NCBI GenBank assembly: GCA_031266115.1
Contig: JAISBQ010000300.1
Location: 1-14,773 of the forward strand
From: Bifidobacteriaceae bacterium
GTDB taxonomy: Bacteria > Actinomycetota > Actinomycetes > Actinomycetales > WQXJ01
Direction: 5' to 3'
Length of the DNA stretch: 14,773 bases
In this document: piece by piece, positions 6,975-13,835 of the stretch
Position numbering within the stretch: the stretch's first letter is position 1
How the letters are laid out: every line of letters begins with the position of its first letter
Program-made: the position numbers and the translations under genes
Notes under the pieces: model-generated
Databases searched by the model: none
Told to the model about the DNA's origin: nothing
Seen by the model: only the letters and a program-made list of their open reading frames with translations

Positions 6975-8206
6975 TGTCACGGCTGGAATCGTCGCGCCCC
7001 GTGCACCGGGCCTCAATTGTTGTGATCGCAGGTGTCGCGTTTTCGCTCTTAGGGCTAAGCGCGACCCCGGCCTTCGCCGCGCCGGCGCGCGTAGTCATCA
7101 CGCCGACATACGAGGCGATAGCCCGCGGGGACGATGTCGAGGACAGGATGGCTGTCGCGGTACTCGATGAGACCGGGGCGGTGGTCGATACCGCTCGCCG
7201 CTCCGTCACCGTGACATCTGATGCTGGCTGCGACTTCAGGGCGGGAGAGCCGCCGTCGATCCGCACCTGTACCGTGACCGCGCGGTACGGTGACCTCGCC
7301 CCCGCCACGGCGAGCGTCCAGGTGTTCGACCTGTCCGTCCTCGCTGTTTCGGTGACGCCATCGACCCCGGTGATCGCCCCAGGTGCGGTGCTCACGGCAT
7401 CGGCGCCGCCGGCGGGTTGGCCGGCCCTGAGATACACCTGGAGGTCCCCGCGGGCCGCCACGTTGGGCGAAGGCCCCAGCTACCTGTTGACGATGGCGGA
7501 CATCGGCACCACCGTATCCGTCACGGCGGCGCTGGAACACGGCGGCCTGGCCGCCCACTATCCGGCGGCCACCAAGTCTGCCTCGGCTCCCGCCGCCGTC
7601 GCCAAGGTCAACGTCGCGCTGGGCGCCACGCTGGCGAGCAGCGTGGTCAACACCAAGCGGAAGCCGGCGATCGATGTCACTCTTGCCGTCCCGGGCGTCG
7701 GCCCGTGGTCCGGCCCGATGACGGTGATCTATGGATCCGCGCGACTCGAGACCCCCCTTGTGGGCGGGGCCGGCCGGATCACGCTCCCCAAGCTCCCGAT
7801 CGGCGCATATCCGATCACGGTGTGGTACCAGGGCAACGAGCAGGCCAACGCCGCATCAATCGAGCTTGGCACCCTGCGCGTCGTCAAGGCGGTATCGCCC
7901 ACGCTCAAGGCCACATGGGCGGCCAAGTCCGTCAAGCGCACTGGGCGGGCCAAGGTCAAGGTCGCGGTGACGGCGAAGGGTGTCAAGGCACCAACCGGCA
8001 CGGTGACCGTCACCTGGGCCAAGGGCAAGGGCAAGGCGTCCAAGCCCGCAAACGCGAGCTTCACCCTCAAGGCCACCAGCAAGGGCAAGGCCACCTTCGC
8101 CTTGCCCACCATTAAGAAGAAGGGAACCTACAAGGTCACCGTCACCTTCACGGGCAACGGCAAGCTGACATCTAAGTCCGTCCGCACGTCACTGAAGGTC
8201 CGGTGA
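6974..8206 (+). CDS. Secreted protein with Ig-like domains and lysine-rich C-terminus
   Basis: A 410-residue protein with a Sec signal peptide: a basic start, the hydrophobic core SIVVIAGVAFSLLGLSA, and a probable cut after AFA near residue 35. A beta-rich region with two cysteines follows (SDAGCDF and IRTCTV, possibly disulfide-bonded). Next comes an Ig-like segment (YTWRS...LLTMADIGTTVSVTA), then two repeats of Big_3/Ig-like character; the last 100 residues show VTVTW, ATFALP and YKVTVTF strands. The C-terminal 100 residues are very rich in lysine. There is no LPXTG motif or transmembrane anchor, so it is released or held by charge. Substrate and function are unknown. It is probably co-transcribed with the next gene, 64 nt downstream. 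The reading frame extends upstream to 6860 inside tgt, but the signal peptide and promoter support ATG 6974. Confidence 0.75.
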   Translation: MSRLESSRPVHRASIVVIAGVAFSLLGLSATPAFAAPARVVITPTYEAIARGDDVEDRMAVAVLDETGAVVDTARRSVTVTSDAGCDFRAGEPPSIRTCTVTARYGDLAPATASVQVFDLSVLAVSVTPSTPVIAPGAVLTASAPPAGWPALRYTWRSPRAATLGEGPSYLLTMADIGTTVSVTAALEHGGLAAHYPAATKSASAPAAVAKVNVALGATLASSVVNTKRKPAIDVTLAVPGVGPWSGPMTVIYGSARLETPLVGGAGRITLPKLPIGAYPITVWYQGNEQANAASIELGTLRVVKAVSPTLKATWAAKSVKRTGRAKVKVAVTAKGVKAPTGTVTVTWAKGKGKASKPANASFTLKATSKGKATFALPTIKKKGTYKVTVTFTGNGKLTSKSVRTSLKVR

Positions 8207-8229
8207 GAACACCAACCCCCAGCGAATCT

Positions 8230-8247
8230 GCGCGTCACCGGATGCGC
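8230..8247 (+). other. Small hairpin between the two secreted-protein genes
   Basis: GCGCGTC (8230-8236), loop ACCG, and GATGCGC (8241-8247) can form a 7-bp RNA stem with one G-U pair. It ends 7 bases before the GAAAGGAA ribosome binding site (8255-8262). There is no T-tract, so it may affect mRNA stability or translation rather than terminate. It may also be chance. Confidence 0.25.
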
Positions 8248-8270
8248 GTCGCAAGAAAGGAACTGGACGT

Positions 8271-9848
8271 ATGACTTCACACTTCGCACAGCGCGCGGCC
8301 CGCAAGGCGGCCGTTGGCGCTACCGTGGCCCTCGTATCCCTGGGCCTGGCCACAGTCGGTGCCACCCCGGCCCTCGCCGTCGGCACGGTGACGGCCACCC
8401 TGGCGGGCTCGGTCGAGCACGACAGGGCATCGCTTCTCTGCCTCGACCCCACCCAAGTCACCTACCGCTGGCAGAGCCACGGCTCGGCGCAGGCCGATGC
8501 TCAGGGGGTCTATCGGTTCACCAGCGCCCCAGAGAACGCGACGTGCACCATCTACTTCACCGGGCGCTCGGCCACCTCGACGGCGGTGGAGATTCCTGAA
8601 CAGACTGTTGGCGGATTCCTCGGCTGGCCGGACGGCTTCTCGGGCTTCGAAATGTTCGCCACGGACTCCCAGGGCAACGCCGTCGCCCCGCCCTACGGCC
8701 TCGTGCAAGCGGCCAGCGTCACCGGGTCGATCGTCGGCGCCTTCGACCTGTCCCAGACCTCCATCGAGCTGGGCATGATCCGCGTCAATCTCCTGACCGG
8801 CGAGAACGTCATGGACAGGGTGGGAGACGTGATCAGGCCAGACGTGCGGTCCGGCGTCTTCACTATCAACAACGTCAGCCCCTCCCACGAATACGCCCTC
8901 GTGGTCTCCTCTCCGGGCTATGTGGTGACCTGGTGGGGTGGGTCCAACGCCCTGAGCCCCGATCCCTACGATCCGACCATCGCCCGCTTCGCGTCTGCCG
9001 GTAGCGGCGGCCAGACGCCGATCGGGCCCATCACGTTGACTGCCCCCGGCGCCAGTGTCCAAGGCCAGGCGCTCGGGTTCGGCTCCAACGCGACGGTGAC
9101 GGCCACCAACCTCCTGACCGGCATCTCCCAGACGGCCGAAACCACCACATCGTCCTACTCGGTCAACGGGCTCACCGAGGGCGTCTACTGGGTCCGTGCC
9201 TGGGGCGACGGTTCCACCACCGCCCACGGCATCGTCGCGGTCCCCGCCTCCGGTGCCACCCTGCTCAACCTCACTGCCGCCCGTGTGCATAACCGCTCGG
9301 CGGGTGTCACGTACACCGCCATCAAGGGGGCCCCGGAGGTCGGCGGGACGATGACGGCCGAAGCCTCCACGCTCGGCCAAAGCTACGGCCTGGCCATCGG
9401 GTATGAGTACACGTGGATCACGTCGAACGCCATCCTCGGTTCTGGACCCAAGCTGGTTGTCCCCAACCTCGCCGGCCAGGACCTGTACCTGGTGACCACC
9501 GTGTTGCCGGCGGGCGGGGCGGCCCAGTTCACGGTCTCCTCCGCCAACGGCAAGATCCTCATGAGGACGGGCCCGAAGTTCACGGTCAAGGTGACCGGCA
9601 CCACCCAGGTGGGCAAGAAGCTCAAGGCCACGCCGTCCAAGGCCGTCAAGGCCAAGGCGTGGGCCAAGTCCTACCAGTGGCTTCGCAACGGCAAGCCGAT
9701 CGCCGGCAAGGCCGCCAAGAAGGCGACCTACAAGCTGACAGCCAAGGACAAGGGCAAGAAGATCTCAGTCCAGGTGACGGTCAAGCGCCAGGGCTACACC
9801 GATTCGGCGGCGACGTCGAAGAGGACCGCCAAGATCAAGAAGAAGTAG
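8271..9848 (+). CDS. Secreted protein with carboxypeptidase-regulatory-like repeats and lysine-rich C-terminal Ig-like domain
   Basis: A 525-residue protein with a clear Sec signal peptide and probable cleavage after ALA at residue 36. The middle part holds two beta-sandwich repeats of carboxypeptidase-regulatory/Cna-B-like character: SGVFTINNVSPSHEYALVV with SPGY, and SSYSVNGLTEGVYWVRAW. The C-terminal 90-100 residues form the common actinobacterial extracellular repeat: VTGTTQVGKKLKA, YQWLRNGKPIAG, YKLTAKDKGKKISVQVTV. About a quarter of these residues are lysine, almost all coded by AAG, and the protein ends KIKKK. No sortase motif is present. GAAAGGAA lies 8 nt before ATG 8271. It resembles its upstream neighbour in design, and both may bind anionic wall polymers. 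The exact role is unknown. Confidence 0.78.
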   Translation: MTSHFAQRAARKAAVGATVALVSLGLATVGATPALAVGTVTATLAGSVEHDRASLLCLDPTQVTYRWQSHGSAQADAQGVYRFTSAPENATCTIYFTGRSATSTAVEIPEQTVGGFLGWPDGFSGFEMFATDSQGNAVAPPYGLVQAASVTGSIVGAFDLSQTSIELGMIRVNLLTGENVMDRVGDVIRPDVRSGVFTINNVSPSHEYALVVSSPGYVVTWWGGSNALSPDPYDPTIARFASAGSGGQTPIGPITLTAPGASVQGQALGFGSNATVTATNLLTGISQTAETTTSSYSVNGLTEGVYWVRAWGDGSTTAHGIVAVPASGATLLNLTAARVHNRSAGVTYTAIKGAPEVGGTMTAEASTLGQSYGLAIGYEYTWITSNAILGSGPKLVVPNLAGQDLYLVTTVLPAGGAAQFTVSSANGKILMRTGPKFTVKVTGTTQVGKKLKATPSKAVKAKAWAKSYQWLRNGKPIAGKAAKKATYKLTAKDKGKKISVQVTVKRQGYTDSAATSKRTAKIKKK

Positions 9849-9898
9849 CAAGGCCTGAGTGGCCGGCCTGACGGCGGGCCGCAGGTCAGCTCACGCTA

Positions 9899-9938
9899 AC
9901 GAGGGTGGGGCCTCACGCATGCGAGGCCCCACCCTCGT
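9899..9938. terminator. Strong hairpin between convergent genes, probable bidirectional terminator
   Basis: A perfect 16-bp inverted repeat (9899-9914 with 9923-9938; arm starts ACGAGGGTGGGG) encloses the 8-nt loop ACGCATGC. It lies 50 bases after the stop of the secreted-protein gene and 64 bases before the stop of the convergent transporter gene. No T-tract is present, which fits the I-shaped terminators described in actinobacteria. Confidence 0.75.
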
Positions 9939-10002
9939 GCATATCGGTGCGACCACGGGCAGCGCATCGTCCCGACCGACGGGCCGGCATCGTCCGATGG
10001 CG

Positions 10003-10677
10003 TCAGCCGTGCCGCCGGGCGAGGCGGATCGCACCGTAGGTGATCGGAAGAAGAAGCACCTCGACGAGGCATTTGTAGACATAGCCGGCGAGGAGGTAGC
10101 CGGCAAACTGCGGACCGACGATCACGCCAGCGAATGCCACCGTGCAAAACACCGCCGTATCCGCGGCCTCGCCCGCCAGAGTGGACACGATCAGCCGCAT
10201 CCCGAGGGCCCGGCCGGCCATGGCAGCTTTGATTCGCACCAACAGCCACGAATTGGTCAGCTGGCCCACCAGGTAGCCGGCGAGAGACGCCGCCACGATC
10301 CGAGGGACGAACCCGAGCACGGCCGCGTAGGCGTCCTGCCCGTCCCATCCCGGGGCCGGCGGTGCTACCCCTACCAGTCCCCATGTCGCGGACGCGAGCG
10401 CCGAGAGCACGAACCCCAGGACGATGGCGCGCCTCGCCGCGCGGAACCCCCACACCTCGGCCAACACATCGCCGAGCACGTACGTCACCGGAAACGCCAG
10501 CGCGCCACCGTCGAATGTCAGCGGCCCGATGCCCACCAACTTGACCGCGGCCACGTTGGAGATCAGCAACAGCGCGGTGAAGGCGGCCACCACGATGGGG
10601 TAGGCCGCCGGGGATGGGGTCGGCGCGCCATCGTCGGGCGATGCTGGCTCGCTGGCCTTGGGCCGGTGCTGACTCAC
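10003..10677 (-). CDS. YhhQ/VUT-family (COG1738) queuosine precursor transporter
   Basis: A 224-residue membrane protein, close to the length of E. coli YhhQ. About six hydrophobic segments are visible (near residues 27-50, 58-76, 84-104, 119-140, 163-187 and 191-218). Family-like segments include LLLISNVAAVKL, FPVTYVLGDVLAEVWGFRAARR, STLAGEAADTAVF and YKCLVEVLLLPITYG. YhhQ-type transporters import queuosine precursors such as preQ0, preQ1 or queuine; which base this one carries cannot be read from the sequence. I chose GTG 10677 because it overlaps the TGA of the upstream pyruvyl transferase gene (GTGA), suggesting coupled translation; its ribosome binding site is poor. An open frame to 10782 only overlaps that neighbour. 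With tgt at 5665 it suggests salvage of queuosine bases. Confidence 0.85.
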   Translation of the reverse strand: MSQHRPKASEPASPDDGAPTPSPAAYPIVVAAFTALLLISNVAAVKLVGIGPLTFDGGALAFPVTYVLGDVLAEVWGFRAARRAIVLGFVLSALASATWGLVGVAPPAPGWDGQDAYAAVLGFVPRIVAASLAGYLVGQLTNSWLLVRIKAAMAGRALGMRLIVSTLAGEAADTAVFCTVAFAGVIVGPQFAGYLLAGYVYKCLVEVLLLPITYGAIRLARRHG

Positions 10678-12071
10678 GCGCCCGACAGTCGGCGCTTCAC
10701 GGCGCGGGCCACCCGTCGGGGCAGGCTGGGCGGCGGTTTGGGGGCCGGCTGCTTCTTCGGCGTGAGCGGCAGGGGCGGACAATACCGATCCCGCGCCCGC
10801 TCACCGGCGGGGCCGGTGGTCTGCGACAACCAGGCGAGCCGGTCAATCATCATGGCGCGAAACTCGTCGTCCGGCGCATACGGGGTGTGGACGGGGCCGG
10901 GAAGCTTGGCCGCCCGCCAGGCGTTCTCGAACGCCGGGTTGGCCTTGCCGGGAAGGGCGATGTGCTCCAGGCCGTTGGCCTCCAGGAACGCGGTCAGCAC
11001 CTCGAATCGGCGCTGCTTGCCGGCGTTGAAGGCGGTCCAGTCGGACCGGGCGTACAGGTCGGCGACCGTGTCGGTGCGAGCGATTTCGCTCAGCAGCAGG
11101 TGCGGGATCTCGTGGTAGCGAGCGATCTCCAGCGTGCGCGAATCGTGCGCGACCAACGTGGCGGGCGTTCCGGCCACCAACGCCATGACCGAACCGTGGA
11201 TGCGCGTTCCGACCGAATACTCGCGGGCCTCATTGAAGTCCAGCCAGGTGCGCGAATCGAGGAAGAACCGCATCCTGTCCTCCCGGTACAGCCGGTGCGC
11301 GCGATGGACAGGCATCTTGGGGTTGGGGCTGGCGCCGAACTCGCGACCCCACAGCATGAGGTCCAAGTCCTCGGCGCGTTGGGCTACGTAGATGAGGTTG
11401 GGATACTGCGCGGCGGCCCGGTTGACGAAGTCCGCGAACTGGGCCACATAGGGGGACAGCGTGAGGTTGACCAGCGATTCGCGGTCGATGGCGGCCACCT
11501 TCTTGGTGACGGCGCGCGCCTCGTCACGCAGGTAGACCGAGGGGCAACCGATCACCTCGACGTGCTCGTCACCGAAGCCCAGGTCGCACAGGTAATCCCG
11601 CGTGGTCTCGCCGCGCGCCCCCACGCGCGCGGACCGGTCCAGAACCGCTGACATGAACTGCCTGGTGGCGCGGGTCAGATCGTCCGAATGGGTGTGCTGC
11701 CCGTCCAGTCTCGCCTGTGCTCCCACCCCGACCACCACAACGGGGATGGTCAGCTCCCGGATCACCGAGGTCAGAGCCCGCAGCGGGCCCAGGAAGGACT
11801 CGCGGAACGCGTTGGCGAGCGGGAGAACAAGCACATCGAACTCGTCGTTGACCCGTGCGATGTACTCCTTGTCTTTCGCGGCCCGCTCGGTCAGGTAGGC
11901 GTTGGGGACCACGTCGGCGCCCGGCACGGACAGCAGCCGAAAAGTGGCATCAGCGAAGGCGACATTGCCGACATTGGACCCGAAGACTCCGCCGCCCGCG
12001 AAGGCGAGAGACGCCTCGGGGCTGAGGGCTTGACGGGGGTCCTTTCCCGCGCGCAGCAGGATACGGGTCAC
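10674..12071 (-). CDS. Polysaccharide pyruvyl transferase family protein
   Basis: A 465-residue cytoplasmic protein. It has an N-terminal glycine-rich segment, AGGGVFGSNVGN (residues 25-36), and the hallmark VGTRIHGSVMALVAGTPATLVAHDSRTLE (287-315, named by its key residues R290, H292, D310 and R312). Members transfer a pyruvate ketal from phosphoenolpyruvate to sugars of exopolysaccharide or secondary cell-wall polymers; some relatives have other sugar-linked roles. The acceptor here is unknown. The C-terminal 35 residues form a proline- and arginine-rich tail (PPLPLTPKKQPAPKPPP) that may bind a membrane or partner. GTG 12071 has CTGGAG about 6 nt upstream. It follows the EEP-family gene by 12 nt and overlaps the transporter gene by 4 nt, so the three form an apparent operon. 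Confidence 0.82.
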   Translation of the reverse strand: MTRILLRAGKDPRQALSPEASLAFAGGGVFGSNVGNVAFADATFRLLSVPGADVVPNAYLTERAAKDKEYIARVNDEFDVLVLPLANAFRESFLGPLRALTSVIRELTIPVVVVGVGAQARLDGQHTHSDDLTRATRQFMSAVLDRSARVGARGETTRDYLCDLGFGDEHVEVIGCPSVYLRDEARAVTKKVAAIDRESLVNLTLSPYVAQFADFVNRAAAQYPNLIYVAQRAEDLDLMLWGREFGASPNPKMPVHRAHRLYREDRMRFFLDSRTWLDFNEAREYSVGTRIHGSVMALVAGTPATLVAHDSRTLEIARYHEIPHLLLSEIARTDTVADLYARSDWTAFNAGKQRRFEVLTAFLEANGLEHIALPGKANPAFENAWRAAKLPGPVHTPYAPDDEFRAMMIDRLAWLSQTTGPAGERARDRYCPPLPLTPKKQPAPKPPPSLPRRVARAVKRRLSGA

Positions 12072-12083
12072 GGATTCTCCAGG

Positions 12084-13742
12084 TTATGACGGGTACACGT
12101 TCAGGTTAGCCGAGATCGCGAAGTGATCCGATGGTTCGCCGGCCGGGTCGCCGTAGTGTACCCCGAAGGTTTCGACCGCCACCTTGGCGTTGGTCATGAT
12201 GTGGTCGATGTGCTCCGCGACCTGATGGGCCTGGGTCCAGCCGTGCGACGTGTTGTACTGGGCACCCTGAAGCGTGCGGGCCACCAAGTCCGCGCCCACA
12301 TAGCCGGCGGCCGCGATGATTGAGGGCGCGGCATCGACGGCTGTCGCCTCCGCCGAGTTCAGGTCGCCCGTGAAGATCACCGGCAGTCCCTCCGGGTTGC
12401 GGGCCGCGAGCAGGCCGACGATGGCGGTCGCCTGGACCCGCCTCGGCTGATCGTCCGCGGCGGCCTTGCCGTCGAGGAGGTGTGTGGTGGCGACGATGAA
12501 CGGTGCCCCCGACGCGAGCTCGCGCGCCTGGACGGTGAGGAGCCAACGGTTGTCACCAGCGGGTAGCGGATCGATGGCGCAGGTTGTGACCGCGAACCTC
12601 GCGGGGTTGAGCAGGATGTCCACGGCCCGGTTGTCCGAACACGGCTGGCCGTTTCCCGTGCTCGCCCTCACCAGACCGGTCGCCTCGGCGAGATCGGGTC
12701 CAGCCACACCAGACGCCGCCCCCTTGCCACCCGCCTCCTGAATGCCGACGATGTCGGCCCCCGCCATTCGTGCGGCCAGCGCTGGGATCCGCTGTGCCCA
12801 GGTTCGTCCGGCCGCGTCGACGGCCGCAGAGTAGTACACGTTGTAGGAGGCGACGGTGGCGTTGAAGGCTGGGGCTCCGGGCGGAGTCGGGTAGGGCAGA
12901 CCGGCGGCGGTGGTGCGCGAGCCACCGTCGCGGTTGAAGTACCGCGTAGGGATTGCGGTGACGAAGAACTCGCTGCCGGGCGCGAAACCGGCCTCGCCCA
13001 ATCCGCCGATGTCCGTACCGGCGGCCTTGGCGTTCTTGACCAGATGCGTGAAGGTTGGTGCCGCACCCAGGGCGTGGGCGAGTTCGACCTTGTAGCCGGT
13101 AGCCAGCTTGGCTGAGGCCGCCCAGGTGACACGCAGCGCCGAATCGGACAGGGCTTGGGTACGCACTTCATCAAGATGTCCTGGGGCTTTGGACTTGGTG
13201 GTGACGGACTTGGGCTTGGACTTCTTCCCGGCCTTGTGGTTCTTGTCGAACGCTTGGACCTGGACCCAGTAGGTGCCACCTTCGACAATCCGGGAGGACT
13301 TGGTCCACGCGTTGGTCTGCTTGGTGATCTTGGAGCGATAGAGCACCTTCTTCATCGCCTTGTCAGCGGCCACCGCGAGACGGAAATACACGCCGCCCGC
13401 GGGTTTGGTCCACGAGACCTTGAACTTTCCGTAGTTGTTGTGGATCTTGACACCCTTGGGGGCTGGCACCGCGGCAGCCATCGCCACACCCACCGCGCGT
13501 GGGACGCTCGCGCCTGCGGCGGCCGGCGCACCGCCGGCCTGAGTGGCGGCCCCGAGGCCGGGCTGGTCACTCGCGGCGGTGGCGTGCGCCATCGGCGGCA
13601 GTCCGAGCGCGGCGGCCACGGCGATCGCGTATGCCGTCCGCCGCATACGCCCGGCCTGGATGGCACGTCCTCCTTGCTGTCCGCCGCCGTGTCCGGCGTT
13701 ATCTCCCCCGCCATGAGAGCGGCGATCCCGCGCTCCAGTCAT
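12084..13742 (-). CDS. Secreted fibronectin type III and endonuclease/exonuclease/phosphatase domain protein
   Basis: A 552-residue exported protein. After a signal peptide (core TAYAIAVAAALGLPPM, likely cut after AHA near residue 54) come two fibronectin-III-like domains (about 94-185, lysine-rich, and 188-285) and a C-terminal EEP (DNase I-like) domain (295-550). Catalytic motifs look intact: SYN (N301), GIQE (E336), TTHLLDG (H421), GDLNSAE (D460, N462), EHIDHI (D513, H514) and PSDHFAI (D539, H540). It could cleave extracellular DNA or a phosphodiester or phosphomonoester such as a wall polymer or lipid; the sequence does not decide. ATG 13742 has GGAGGAGG upstream (13747-13754) but gives a 35-residue Gly/His-rich n-region before the core. 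Later alternatives are AUC 13661 (AAGGAGG 7 nt upstream) and ATG 13646. Confidence 0.85.
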   Translation of the reverse strand: MTGARDRRSHGGGDNAGHGGGQQGGRAIQAGRMRRTAYAIAVAAALGLPPMAHATAASDQPGLGAATQAGGAPAAAGASVPRAVGVAMAAAVPAPKGVKIHNNYGKFKVSWTKPAGGVYFRLAVAADKAMKKVLYRSKITKQTNAWTKSSRIVEGGTYWVQVQAFDKNHKAGKKSKPKSVTTKSKAPGHLDEVRTQALSDSALRVTWAASAKLATGYKVELAHALGAAPTFTHLVKNAKAAGTDIGGLGEAGFAPGSEFFVTAIPTRYFNRDGGSRTTAAGLPYPTPPGAPAFNATVASYNVYYSAAVDAAGRTWAQRIPALAARMAGADIVGIQEAGGKGAASGVAGPDLAEATGLVRASTGNGQPCSDNRAVDILLNPARFAVTTCAIDPLPAGDNRWLLTVQARELASGAPFIVATTHLLDGKAAADDQPRRVQATAIVGLLAARNPEGLPVIFTGDLNSAEATAVDAAPSIIAAAGYVGADLVARTLQGAQYNTSHGWTQAHQVAEHIDHIMTNAKVAVETFGVHYGDPAGEPSDHFAISANLNVYPS

Positions 13743-13782
13743 GGTGCCTCCTCCAATCGAGTTGCCATACGCACGATTCGCT

Positions 13783-13795
13783 GTGAAGGAGGATA
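13783..13795 (-). promoter_or_regulatory. Possible -10 box upstream of the EEP-domain gene
   Basis: On the minus strand, TGACTATCCT places TATCCT at 13795-13790, with a predicted transcript start near 13783. This lies in the 93-bp gap after the CDP-glycerol transferase gene. No good -35 box is visible. If real, it would give the three-gene operon its own promoter. Confidence 0.3.
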
Positions 13796-13835
13796 GTCAG
13801 TCCTCAGGTGAGTTCCGGGAAGAAGGGCCCCGCGG

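Noticed and set aside
7900..8190. AAG/GCC-rich stretch looking like a DNA repeat
   Set aside because: It reflects lysine/alanine codon bias in the C-terminal domain, with no exact tandem unit.
9859..11118. 419-residue plus-strand frame over the terminator, transporter and pyruvyl transferase genes
   Set aside because: It crosses the strong hairpin and is antisense to two well-supported genes; the composition is typical of a shadow frame.
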